64,000 bases of DNA from Halocalculus aciditolerans (GTDB lineage Archaea; Halobacteriota; Halobacteria; Halobacteriales; Halobacteriaceae): NCBI RefSeq assembly GCF_014647475.1, contig NZ_BMPG01000002.1, positions 744,001 to 808,000 on the forward strand, in the 5' to 3' direction. Made by a program: the position numbers and the translations under genes. This document shows, piece by piece, positions 16,076 through 24,270 of the stretch. The notes under the pieces were generated by a model. It did not search any database. It was not told where the DNA came from and saw nothing but the letters and a program-made list of their open reading frames with translations. Positions within the stretch are counted from its first letter, which is position 1, and the number at the start of each line of letters is the position of its first letter.

Positions 16076-17275
16076 TTACTGGAGTTCGACGTCGAGGAAT
16101 TCGAAGCGCGCGCCGCCCGACTCGCTCTCCCGAATCCGCATCGTCCAGCCGTGCTCGGCGGCGATACGGTGGACGACGCGGAGACCGAGCCCCGCTCCCT
16201 CGTGATTCGTCGACTCGCCGTCGAGCGCGGCGTCACGGTGCTCCGGCGGAATGCCGGGGCCGTCGTCCGCGACGAAGAACCCGGTACGAGCCGACGCGTC
16301 AGCCGGCGAGGGACCGGTACGAGCCGATTCGTCAGCGGGCTCGCGTTCGGTGTCGGCGTCGATGCGGCCGAGGGTGACGGCGGCGTCGTCGCCGGCGTGC
16401 TCGATGCTGTTGCGGAAGAGGTTCTCGAGGAGTTGCTGGAGGCGGCTGGGGTCGGCGGTGACGGTGGCGTCGGTGTCGGCGGCGAGGGTGGCGTCGCCGG
16501 TGTCGACGACGCCCCAGGCGTCGCGGGCGACGGCGTCGAGGTCGACGGGGGCGGCCGAGTGTGCGCTGTCGCCGTGGCGGGCGAGCGTGAGGAGGTTAGA
16601 GATGAGGTCGTCCATTCGTTCGAGGGCCCGTTCGGCGCGGTCGAGGTCGTCGACGTCGCCGGTCTCCGCGGCGGTCTGGACGGTGCCGAGGGCGATGTTG
16701 AGCGGGTTGCGGAGGTCGTGGCTGAGGACGCTCGCGAACTCGGCGAGGCGGTCGTTCTGTCGTTCGAGGCGTTCGCGGGCGCGGACGTGCTGGATTTCGT
16801 AGGCGGCGAGGCGGGCGCAGAGGTCGACGAAGCGGCGTTCGCGCTCGTCGAACCCCTCGGGGTAGGGGTCGTCGCCGGCGAAGCAGAGCGTGCCGTAGAA
16901 GTCGCCGTCGACGAGGAGTTTCGACCCGATGTAGCAGCCGAGGCCGAAGCGCTCGTAGCCGGGGTCGTCGGCGAGGTCGGCGGTGGCGTCCTCGAAGGCG
17001 ACGAGTGCGTCGCGGTCGACGACGTTCCGGCAGTAGGATTCGTCGAGCGGACAGGTCTCCCCGGGTTCGAGGAGGGGGTGGCCGCCGACGCTCTCTTCGA
17101 CGCGCATCTCGTCGCCCGTGATGTGCGTGACGAAGCCGTAGTCGACGTCGAGGTAGTCGACGCCGACGTCGAGGATGGCGGTGAGTTTCTCTCCGAGGTC
17201 GCGGTCGGTGTCGGTCGTGACTCTGTGGAGTGCGGCGATAGCGTCGGTCGTCTCCGGGTCCCCGACCGCAGTCAT
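16076..17275 (-). CDS. GAF-domain sensor histidine kinase
   Basis: 399-aa cytoplasmic kinase without membrane segments. A GAF domain (about 20-165) precedes the dimerisation/phosphoacceptor helix with His186 in SHDLRNP. The ATPase domain has an N box ([13 protein letters not shown], about 282-294), G1 (DDGPGIP, about 337-343) and G2 (GAGLGL, about 360-365). No response regulator is adjacent, as is common in haloarchaea. Odd feature: residues 308-331 before G1 contain a duplicated SARTG-type peptide encoded by a repeated 24-base element, also found in the kinase at 23042-24127. Confidence 0.87.
   Translation of the reverse strand: MTAVGDPETTDAIAALHRVTTDTDRDLGEKLTAILDVGVDYLDVDYGFVTHITGDEMRVEESVGGHPLLEPGETCPLDESYCRNVVDRDALVAFEDATADLADDPGYERFGLGCYIGSKLLVDGDFYGTLCFAGDDPYPEGFDERERRFVDLCARLAAYEIQHVRARERLERQNDRLAEFASVLSHDLRNPLNIALGTVQTAAETGDVDDLDRAERALERMDDLISNLLTLARHGDSAHSAAPVDLDAVARDAWGVVDTGDATLAADTDATVTADPSRLQQLLENLFRNSIEHAGDDAAVTLGRIDADTEREPADESARTGPSPADASARTGFFVADDGPGIPPEHRDAALDGESTNHEGAGLGLRVVHRIAAEHGWTMRIRESESGGARFEFLDVELQ
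16281..16337 (-). repeat. Two copies of a 24-base coding mini-repeat
   Basis: Copies at 16281-16304 and 16314-16337 match at 21 of 24 bases and encode related ADxSARTG-type peptides in frame within the kinase. A third copy (22 of 24 bases matching the first) lies at 23280-23303, in the same place in the second kinase. The flanking kinase segment is also partly similar, so gene conversion or shared ancestry is possible. Confidence 0.6.
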
Positions 17276-17362
17276 TCGTTGAACGTGGAGTCGCGACCGC
17301 CATGGTCTTTCCGGGTGGGGCGGGGGAACGGCTTTTCGGCGTCGGCGTCGTCGGGGCGAGTA

Positions 17363-17896
17363 ATGTTCGAAGCGCTGCTCGGCGACGAGGTCGAGCGCGA
17401 CGCGGGTCGCTATCTCGCGGAGGCCGTCTACGGGGCGAACGACGGAATCGTGACGACGTTCGCGGTCGTCGCCGGGGTGGCGGGCGCGGGGTTGTCGTCG
17501 TCGGTCGTGCTCATTCTCGGCGTGGCGAACCTCCTCGCGGACGGGTTCTCGATGGGGATGAGCAACTACCTGAGTCAGTCCTCGGAGCGGGACTACGAGG
17601 CGGCGCACGACCTGACGCGGACGACGTCGAAGTCGCCGCGGCGGACGGCGGCGGTGACGTTCGCGGCGTTCGTGCTCGCGGGCTGGACGCCGCTCTTCCC
17701 CTACGTGTTCGGCGTCCCGTCGGCGTTCTCGGTGTCGGTCGGGGTGACGGCGGCGGCGTTCTTCCTCGTCGGGGCGTCGCGGTCGTTCGTCACGGGGCGG
17801 TCGTGGCCTCGGGCGGGCGGGGAGATGCTGGCGGTCGGGCTGGCGGCGGCGGGCGTGGCGTACGTCGTCGGCGAGCTCCTGCGCGGCGTGGCTTAG
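17363..17896 (+). CDS. VIT1/CCC1-family membrane protein
   Basis: 177-aa integral membrane protein of the vacuolar iron transporter family. It opens with the family motif region [20 protein letters not shown] (about residues 17-36), followed by [16 protein letters not shown] with the conserved polar residues of the metal-translocation path, and four to five hydrophobic segments in all. Homologues move Fe2+ or Mn2+, but many archaeal members are uncharacterised. The start is ATG 17363. The last bases overlap the convergent transporter gene by four. Confidence 0.83.
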   Translation: MFEALLGDEVERDAGRYLAEAVYGANDGIVTTFAVVAGVAGAGLSSSVVLILGVANLLADGFSMGMSNYLSQSSERDYEAAHDLTRTTSKSPRRTAAVTFAAFVLAGWTPLFPYVFGVPSAFSVSVGVTAAAFFLVGASRSFVTGRSWPRAGGEMLAVGLAAAGVAYVVGELLRGVA

Positions 17897-19407
17897 GCGG
17901 CGATGACGGCGAGGAGGAGGGCGACGACGCCGGTGACGAGGAGGGTGGTGATCGGGACGAAGAGGACGTCGAGGGTGAGGCCGGCGCGGAGCATCTGGTC
18001 GCGGGTGACTTCGCCGGTGCCGTAGGCGATGGCGTTCGGCGGGGTGGCGACGGGGAGGGCAAACCCGAAGGACGCGCCGACGGCGGCGGCGAGGACGAGG
18101 GTGACGCCCGCGGCCGCGGCGGTGAGGCCGTAGGCGGGGGCGACGGTCGCGCCGAGCGCGACGAGGACGGGTGCGAGGATGGCGACGGTCGCGGTGTTCG
18201 AGGCGAGTTCGCTGAACGCGACGGTGACGAGGACGACGAGCGCGACGAGCGCGAGGAAGACGGGGAGAGCGAGGCCGTCGAAGACGACGGCGGCGAGCCA
18301 CTCGGTCGCGTGCGTGTCGGAGAGCGCGTCGGCGAGGCTGATGCCGCCGCCGAAGAGGAGGAGCGTCGGCCAGTCGACGCCCCTGAAGACGTCGCTTTCG
18401 TCGACGCAGCCGAGGAGGACGAGCGCGGGGACGGCGAGCAGGCCGACGAGCGCGTAGTAGAGGACGCCGGTGTGGCCGACCGTGTCGAAGACGGAGGGGC
18501 CGCTGCCGCCGAAGAGCGTGACGTGCCAGGCGTCCGGGAGGACGTCGGCGGCGAGGAAGCCGAGGCCGCCGAGCACCCAGAGGACGGCGACGGCGAGGAA
18601 GACGCCGGCGGTGCGGCGCGCGGCCGCGTCGAGCGGACCGAGGCCGGCGAGTTCGGCGCGCGCGGCGTCGCGAGCGGCGGAGACGTCAGCGACGCGCGGC
18701 GGGTAGAGCCAGTAGGTGAGGACGGCCCAGACGACGGGGAGGGTGACGGCGACGACGGGGAGGCCGACGGCGAGCCAGTCGAAGAAGGAGACGTCGACGC
18801 CGAGCGTCTCTCGGAGCGTCGCGACGGCGATTGCGTTCGGCGGTGTGCCGACGAGCGTGCCGACGCCGCCGACGGACGCGGCGTAGGCGGTTCCGAGGAC
18901 GAGGGAGACGTGGAGGTTGTCCGTGTCGCCTGCGTCGAGTTCGGCGACGAGGCCGACGGCGATGGGGAGCATCATCGCCGCGGTGGCGGTGTTGGAGACG
19001 ACCATGGAGAGGACCGCGGTCGTGACCATGACGCCGAGGACGAGCCGCCGGGGGCTGGAGCCGAAGCGCGCGACGAGCCGGAGGGCGACGCGGCGGTCGA
19101 GGCCGTGGCGCTGGAGCGCGGCCGCGAGGACGAACGTCGCGAGGAAGAGGAAGACGACGGGGTCGGCGAACCCGGAGAGCGCGTCCTCGAAGCGGGAGTA
19201 GACGCCGAGGACGCCGAGGAGGGCGGGGACGAGGAGGCTCGTGACGGCGAGCGGGAGCGCGCCCGTGACCCAGAGCGTGGCGGCGAAGGCCATCGTCGCG
19301 AGCGCGTACTGGCCGGCGGGCGTGAGGCCGGCGGGCGTCGGCGCGGCCGTCACGCCAGCCGTGAGCGCGACCGCGGCGAGGAGGCTGGCGACGCGGCGCT
19401 GGTCCAT
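17893..19407 (-). CDS. SLC13/DASS-family anion symporter
   Basis: 504-aa membrane protein with about twelve hydrophobic segments. DASS-type hairpin signatures with the Ser-Asn-Thr motif occur twice: [15 protein letters not shown] in the first half and [16 protein letters not shown] in the second. Each is followed by a conserved proline-containing ATPPNAIAY or [10 protein letters not shown] loop. The family imports dicarboxylates, citrate or sulfate with Na+; the exact anion cannot be read from sequence. It is convergent with, and overlaps by four bases, the VIT1-like gene. Confidence 0.88.
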   Translation of the reverse strand: MDQRRVASLLAAVALTAGVTAAPTPAGLTPAGQYALATMAFAATLWVTGALPLAVTSLLVPALLGVLGVYSRFEDALSGFADPVVFLFLATFVLAAALQRHGLDRRVALRLVARFGSSPRRLVLGVMVTTAVLSMVVSNTATAAMMLPIAVGLVAELDAGDTDNLHVSLVLGTAYAASVGGVGTLVGTPPNAIAVATLRETLGVDVSFFDWLAVGLPVVAVTLPVVWAVLTYWLYPPRVADVSAARDAARAELAGLGPLDAAARRTAGVFLAVAVLWVLGGLGFLAADVLPDAWHVTLFGGSGPSVFDTVGHTGVLYYALVGLLAVPALVLLGCVDESDVFRGVDWPTLLLFGGGISLADALSDTHATEWLAAVVFDGLALPVFLALVALVVLVTVAFSELASNTATVAILAPVLVALGATVAPAYGLTAAAAGVTLVLAAAVGASFGFALPVATPPNAIAYGTGEVTRDQMLRAGLTLDVLFVPITTLLVTGVVALLLAVIAA

Positions 19408-19561
19408 ACCGACTTCCCGCCCGCCGACACGTTATCGTTTGCCCTTGCGACCGTGTCACGGCGACAGTCTCACGGGAGTCGTTTCGCGGGGAGCCGGCCG
19501 AACCTCTGGTTCACGGGTCGGCTTTCTCAACAGTTTTGCCCGTTCGACGACAAGGGCGCGT

Positions 19562-19747
19562 ATGGAATTCGACTTCCCTCGCTCGGTGGCCCCACTCGTC
19601 GTGATCGTCGCCGTCGCGACCGTCGCGCTCACGAGCATGATGACCGCGTCGACGGTGTTCATGATGGTCCTGCCGTCGATGATCGTCTTCTCGGTCGTCG
19701 CGTTCTTCTTCGGGATGAAACACGGCGAGTTCCGCGCCAGCCCGTAG
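19562..19747 (+). CDS. Small membrane protein
   Basis: 61-aa protein with two hydrophobic segments (about 9-30 and 33-51) and a short charged tail. ATG 19562 has a TATA-like AGTTTTGCC about 27 bases upstream. It looks like a conserved short haloarchaeal membrane protein; no functional motif is visible. It stands alone between a divergent transporter gene and convergent purB. Confidence 0.65.
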   Translation: MEFDFPRSVAPLVVIVAVATVALTSMMTASTVFMMVLPSMIVFSVVAFFFGMKHGEFRASP

Positions 19748-19887
19748 GTCCGGCTCAGCTCCCCGCAGCGGTGCGACCGAGGACCGCGTTATTCTTCGAC
19801 TGTGCGAACGCGAACGCTCGATAGCCGTTTTAGCCGTTTCGCGGGTGAGTGGCGACGGCTCCCGGTAGCGGCGGGTTCTGGGCCGCC

Positions 19888-21264
19888 TCAGGCGTCTCGC
19901 GCGAGGTCGGCGGCGACGCCGAGGTAGGTCTCGGGCGCGAGCGCTTCGAGTTCCGCGCGGACGTCGTCGGGGACGTCGAGGTCGGCGAAGAGCTCGTGGA
20001 AGTCGTCGAGCGTGACGTGCCGGCCGCGCGTGAGGGCTTTCACGCGCTCGTAGGCGTCGCCGTGGCCCTCCCGGCGCAGGATCGTCTGGACGGCCTCGCC
20101 GATGAGTTCCGGGTGGGCTTCGAGCTCTTCGCGCATCGCGACGGGGTTCGGCTCGATCTCTCCTAATCCACGCCGGAGCTTGCTGTACCCGAGGAGGCAG
20201 TACGCGAACGCGCTCCCGACGTTGCGCTTGACCGTGCTGTCGGAGAGGTCGCGCTGGAGCCGGCTCGTGGTGAGGTAGTCGGCGAGGAAGACGAGGTCCG
20301 AGTTCGCCTTGGAGAGGTTCCCCTCGGAGTTCTCGAAGTCGATGGGGTTCACTTTGTGCGGCATCGTGGAGCTCCCGGTCTCGCCTTCGGTGGTCTCCTG
20401 GCCGAGATACCCGTCCGAGACATATCTCCAGATGTCGCGGTCGAGGTCGAGGAGGACGTCGTTCGCGCCGCGGAGCGCGTCGAAGACGGCGGCGAGGTCG
20501 TCGCAGGGATTGACTTGCGTCGTCGGCTCCGCGTGCTCGATGCCGAGGTCTTCGACGAACTCGCGGCTGAACGCGCGCCAGTCGACGTCGGGGTAGGCGA
20601 CGTGGTGGGCGGCGTAGGTGCCGGACGCGCCGGCGAGTTTCCCCGCGATGCCGGCGGCGGCAGCGTCGATGCGCGCGACGAGGCGGCCGAGGCGGCTGGC
20701 GTAGACGGCCATCTCCTTCCCGAAGGTCGTCGGCGTCGCGGGCTGGCCGTGGGTGCGCGCGAGCATCGGCGTGTCCGCGTGCTCGTGGGCGAACGCGACG
20801 AGCGAATCCCGGACCTCGCGGAGTTCCGGGAGGAGGACAGCCTCGACGGCGGGCTTCAGCAGGAGGCGGTAGGCGAGGTTGTTGACGTCCTCGCTCGTCA
20901 GGCCGAAGTGAATCCACGAGTGGGCGCGCTCGGGCGCGTGCTCGCGGAGGAAGTACTCGACGGCTTTCACGTCGTGGTTCGTCGCGCTGTACCCGCGCGC
21001 GCCCTCCGTCTCGATACGCTTCACGAGGTCGGCGTCCCCGTCGTCGAACTCCTCGTGGGCGGCGGTGACGGCGTCGCGTTCCTCGCTATCGAGGTCGAGC
21101 GGGGTGGCGTCGAGGTCGGCGAGCGCGAGGAGGTAGCGGGCTTCGACTTCGACGCGCGCCCGCATGAGCGCCTTCTCGCTCGCGTACGGCACGAGCGGCT
21201 CGGTGTAACGCGCGTACCGGCCGTCGAGGGGCGACACGGCGGACAGTGGGCCTCGGTCGGTCAT
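19888..21264 (-). CDS. purB: Adenylosuccinate lyase
   Basis: 458-aa fumarase/aspartase-superfamily enzyme that cleaves SAICAR and adenylosuccinate in purine synthesis. It begins LSAVSPLDGRYARYTEPLVP, typical of the long bacterial-type PurB. It contains TSEDVNNLAYRL, the general-acid region ARTHGQPATPTTFGKE (about 168-183) and the superfamily signature GSSTMPHKVNPIDFENSEGN. The ATG at 21262-21264 has a CTTACT element about 28 bases upstream. It is divergent from the purN-purH fusion, so the 178-base gap is a purine regulatory region. Confidence 0.95.
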   Translation of the reverse strand: MTDRGPLSAVSPLDGRYARYTEPLVPYASEKALMRARVEVEARYLLALADLDATPLDLDSEERDAVTAAHEEFDDGDADLVKRIETEGARGYSATNHDVKAVEYFLREHAPERAHSWIHFGLTSEDVNNLAYRLLLKPAVEAVLLPELREVRDSLVAFAHEHADTPMLARTHGQPATPTTFGKEMAVYASRLGRLVARIDAAAAGIAGKLAGASGTYAAHHVAYPDVDWRAFSREFVEDLGIEHAEPTTQVNPCDDLAAVFDALRGANDVLLDLDRDIWRYVSDGYLGQETTEGETGSSTMPHKVNPIDFENSEGNLSKANSDLVFLADYLTTSRLQRDLSDSTVKRNVGSAFAYCLLGYSKLRRGLGEIEPNPVAMREELEAHPELIGEAVQTILRREGHGDAYERVKALTRGRHVTLDDFHELFADLDVPDDVRAELEALAPETYLGVAADLARDA

Positions 21265-21442
21265 ACGCGAAACTCCCCGTGGAACCACAGTAAGACTGTC
21301 GGTCCCGCCCCTCGAAAGAAGGCACGTTCCTGCACACATACCGGCATCGAATGCCGGCAGAGGCGCGACTGTATGCTCGTCTGTGTATATTTGCTCGCGT
21401 GGAACCGCAATCGCCTTACCGGTGGCTGCCGGGGAGTCGAGT
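21265..21442. promoter_or_regulatory. Divergent purine promoter region with an inverted repeat
   Basis: Between purB and the purN-purH fusion lies a perfect 7-bp inverted repeat, CCGGCAT-CGA-ATGCCGG, at 21341-21357. GTGGAACCrCA occurs twice on the plus strand (21279-21289 and 21399-21409), once near each promoter. TATA-like elements are CTTACT for purB, and CCTTACC (21414-21420) or TGTATATTTG (about 21383-21392) for purNH. The operator role is inferred. Confidence 0.4.
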
Positions 21443-23038
21443 ATGAGCGAGTTCGCTATCGCGGGTATCGCCGGAAACCGAGGGCGGAACCTCCGTCGCA
21501 TCGCCGCGACGGAGCCGGGCGACGCCGACGTCGCCGTCGTGGTCGCCGCGAGCGAGGACGCGCCGGTGCTCGACGCCGACGAGTTCGCCGACACGCCTAC
21601 CGTGGTCGTCGAGCGCGACGAGGGCGAGTCCCGGGAGTCTCACGAGGAGCGCCTCCTCGACGCCATCGAGGGGTACGACGTCGACCTCGTCTGCCTCGAC
21701 GGCTTCATGCGCGTGCTCACGGAGACGTTCCTCGACGCCGCGCCGACGACGCTGAACGTCCACCCGAGCCTCCTCCCCGCCTTCCCCGGGACGGACGCGC
21801 ACGAGCAGGTCCTCGACGCCGGCGTCAGCGTCACCGGCGCGACCGTCCACGTAGTGACGGAAGAACTCGACGGCGGCCCCATCGTCACGCAGGAGTCGGT
21901 CCCGGTCTTCCCGGACGACGACGCCGACGCGCTCAAGCGCCGCGTGCTCGAAGACGCCGAGTTCGCCGCCTACCCGCGCGCCGTCGAGTGGTTCGCGACC
22001 GGCGACGCCGCCTACGAGAACGGCACTCTCACGGTCGACGCCGACGAGCCCGGTGACTTCCCGACGCGACGAACCGTCACCGAGGACAAGGAAGACGAGC
22101 TCCGGTACGGCGAGAACCCCCATCAGGACGCCGCCGTCTACCGGAATCGAAAAAGCGACGAGCCGAGCGTCGTCGCCGCCGACCAGCTGAACGAGGGCGC
22201 GAAGGGGCTCTCCTACAACAATTACAACGACGCGGACGGCGCGCTCGACCTCATCAAGGAGTTCGACGAGCCGGCGGCAGCAGTGATTAAACACACGAAC
22301 CCCGCGGGCTGCGCCACGGCGGACACGCTCGCCGAGGCCTACGAGGCCGCGCTCGCCACGGACCCGATGAGCGCCTTCGGCGGGATTGTCGCGCTCAACC
22401 GCACCTGCGACGCGGAAACCGCAGAGCTCGTCGTGGACTCCTTCAAGGAGGTCGTCGTCGCGCCCGGCTACACCGACGACGCGCTCTCCGTCCTCACGTC
22501 GAAGAAGAACCTGCGCGTGCTCGACGTCGGCGGCGACGAACTCGGCCCCGGCGACGTGACCGAGCGCTTCACGGAGAACGACCTCGTCGGCGGCCGCCTC
22601 GTCCAGGAACGCGATACCTGGGCCCCGACGGAGGACGACTTGGAGGTCGTGACGGACGCCGAGCCCACCGGCGAACAGGTGGAGGCGATGCTGTTCGCGT
22701 GGAAGGTCCTCAAGCACGTGAAGTCGAACGGCGTCCTCTTCGCCGACGGCACGGAGACGGTGGGCGTCGGCATGGGGCAGGTCTCCCGGGTGGACGCCGT
22801 CCGCCTCGCCGCGATGAAGGCCGAAGAGCACGCCGAAGGCAAGAGCGCCGACGGCGCGGTGATGGCCTCGGACGCCTTCTTCCCCTTCCCCGACGGCATC
22901 GAGGAAGCCGCCGACGCCGGTATTTCTGCGGTTATCCAGCCCGGCGGCTCCGTGAACGACGACGACGTCATCGAGGCCGCGAACGAGGAAGGCATCGCGA
23001 TGGTCTTCACCGGCCGGCGCACCTTCCGCCACAGCTAA
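21443..23038 (+). CDS. purNH: PurN-PurH fusion: GAR formyltransferase plus AICAR formyltransferase
   Basis: 531-aa two-domain purine enzyme. Residues 1-205 are a glycinamide ribonucleotide formyltransferase: IAGNRGRNL nucleotide loop, catalytic Asn/His in NVHPSLLPAFPGTDAHEQ, and the Asp in HVVTEELDGGP. Residues about 218-531 are the AICAR transformylase part of PurH, with the KH pair in AAVIKHTNPAGCATADT and DPMSAFGGIVALNR. The IMP cyclohydrolase (MGS-like) domain of bacterial PurH is absent, so a separate cyclohydrolase (PurO in archaea) should exist elsewhere. This fusion is known in haloarchaea. Confidence 0.92.
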   Translation: MSEFAIAGIAGNRGRNLRRIAATEPGDADVAVVVAASEDAPVLDADEFADTPTVVVERDEGESRESHEERLLDAIEGYDVDLVCLDGFMRVLTETFLDAAPTTLNVHPSLLPAFPGTDAHEQVLDAGVSVTGATVHVVTEELDGGPIVTQESVPVFPDDDADALKRRVLEDAEFAAYPRAVEWFATGDAAYENGTLTVDADEPGDFPTRRTVTEDKEDELRYGENPHQDAAVYRNRKSDEPSVVAADQLNEGAKGLSYNNYNDADGALDLIKEFDEPAAAVIKHTNPAGCATADTLAEAYEAALATDPMSAFGGIVALNRTCDAETAELVVDSFKEVVVAPGYTDDALSVLTSKKNLRVLDVGGDELGPGDVTERFTENDLVGGRLVQERDTWAPTEDDLEVVTDAEPTGEQVEAMLFAWKVLKHVKSNGVLFADGTETVGVGMGQVSRVDAVRLAAMKAEEHAEGKSADGAVMASDAFFPFPDGIEEAADAGISAVIQPGGSVNDDDVIEAANEEGIAMVFTGRRTFRHS

Positions 23039-23041
23039 CCG

Positions 23042-24127
23042 TTACTCGGGAATCTCCCGGGTCTCGTGGCGCGGCGTCTCCGGCCGAACGCGGAACTCGA
23101 AGCGCGCGCCGCCGCTCGCGGATTCGGTGACGGTGACGCTCCACCCGTGGAGCTCCGCGACCTCCCGGACGAACGCGAGCCCGAGCCCCGTCGAACCGCG
23201 AACGGTCGTGAACCCCACCTCGAACACCCTCTGCCGTTGCTCCACCGGAATGCCGGGGCCGTCATCTTCGACGTAAAACCCGATACGAGCCGATGCGTCA
23301 GCCCGCGGGGTATCCGCAGCCATCGTGCCGACGGTGACGGTGACGTCGTCGCCGGCGTGCTGGCGGGCGTTGGCGAAGAGGTTGGCGAGGAGGCGGTCGA
23401 GGAGTTCGGGGGAGGCGTCGAGTTCGGCGGCGTCGTCGACGACGAGCTCGGCGTTCGTGTCGGCGGCGTGGGCGTGGAACTCCCAGGCGGAGCGGGCGAC
23501 GGCGTCGAGGTCGACGGGTTCTTTCTGGATGCCGTCGCGTTCGACACGGAGGAGGTCGACCGCGCCGCCGATCATGTCGTCCATGCGTTTGAGGGCGCGT
23601 TCGACGCGTTCGAGGTCGGCTGGGTCGCCGCCGTCCATGACGGTTTCGAGCCAGCCGCGCGCGATGGTGAGGGGGTTTCTGAGGTCGTGGCTGATGTAGC
23701 TGGCGACGGCGAGCGTGCGCTCCGCGCGGCGGTTCGCGGCGAGTTCGGCGGCGACGCGCTCGGTGACGTCGGTGTGGGTGACGAGCGCGTAGGCGGCGTC
23801 GTCGACGGCGAAGCGGTCGGCGCGCATGAGGAACCACTGTTTCCGGTCGGGCGAGTGACAGGGGTACTCCATGCGGAACGTCTCGGTCGCGCCGTCGAGA
23901 ATCGCGTTGATCGACTCGGCGGCGCGGTCCGCGTAGTCGCCGCCGTCGCGGCAGGTGTCGAGGTAGTTCACGCCGACGTCGCTCACCGGAACCGGGCGGC
24001 CGCCGCGGGTGCCGAGGTCGTTCCACGAGGCGTTCGTGCCGAGGATGACGCCATCGGCGTCGAGGACCGCGGCGGAGTCCTCGAACGAGTCGAGCGCGGC
24101 GGCTGCGATGTCCCCGGAGATGTCCAT
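23042..24127 (-). CDS. PAS-domain sensor histidine kinase
   Basis: 361-aa soluble kinase. The N-terminal PAS-like domain (about 10-125) contains GVILGTNASWNDLGTRGG and ends with VTHTDVTERV. The phosphoacceptor His147 is in SHDLRNP, the N box is LLANLFANARQHA, G1 is DDGPGIP and G2 is GSTGLGL. Residues before G1 read ADASARIGFYVED, nearly the same peptide as in the kinase at 16076-17275, and encoded by a matching 24-base element at 23280-23303. No response regulator is nearby. It ends three bases after purNH on the opposite strand. Confidence 0.87.
   Translation of the reverse strand: MDISGDIAAAALDSFEDSAAVLDADGVILGTNASWNDLGTRGGRPVPVSDVGVNYLDTCRDGGDYADRAAESINAILDGATETFRMEYPCHSPDRKQWFLMRADRFAVDDAAYALVTHTDVTERVAAELAANRRAERTLAVASYISHDLRNPLTIARGWLETVMDGGDPADLERVERALKRMDDMIGGAVDLLRVERDGIQKEPVDLDAVARSAWEFHAHAADTNAELVVDDAAELDASPELLDRLLANLFANARQHAGDDVTVTVGTMAADTPRADASARIGFYVEDDGPGIPVEQRQRVFEVGFTTVRGSTGLGLAFVREVAELHGWSVTVTESASGGARFEFRVRPETPRHETREIPE
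23280..23303 (-). repeat. Third copy of the 24-base kinase mini-repeat
   Basis: It matches the copy at 16281-16304 in 22 of 24 bases and lies in the same position relative to the ATP-binding G1 box of its kinase. See the two-copy entry in the first kinase. Confidence 0.55.
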
Positions 24128-24179
24128 GCGAGAGAGTGAGGAGCGAGCGGCATAGACGTATGGGATAACCGAGACCGCA

Positions 24180-24207
24180 CGGGCGAGCGGGCGTCGTCGC
24201 TCGCCCG
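24180..24207. repeat. 10-bp perfect inverted repeat upstream of folCP
   Basis: CGGGCGAGCG at 24180-24189 is inversely repeated at 24198-24207 with an eight-base spacer. It lies between the divergent histidine kinase and folCP starts. It could be an operator or a DNA/RNA hairpin; nothing decides between them. Confidence 0.45.
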
Positions 24208-24270
24208 CGCGGACGCCTGCCGCGTCGAGTCCGACAGCCTAAAGCGGAGTCCGGCGGACCATTCGGTATC

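Noticed and set aside
17302-17362. Longer start for the VIT1-like gene
   Set aside because: The extra residues are not conserved-looking; ATG 17363 begins exactly at the family N-terminus.
16076-24127. Two-component system with adjacent response regulator
   Set aside because: Neither kinase has a receiver-domain gene next to it in the window.
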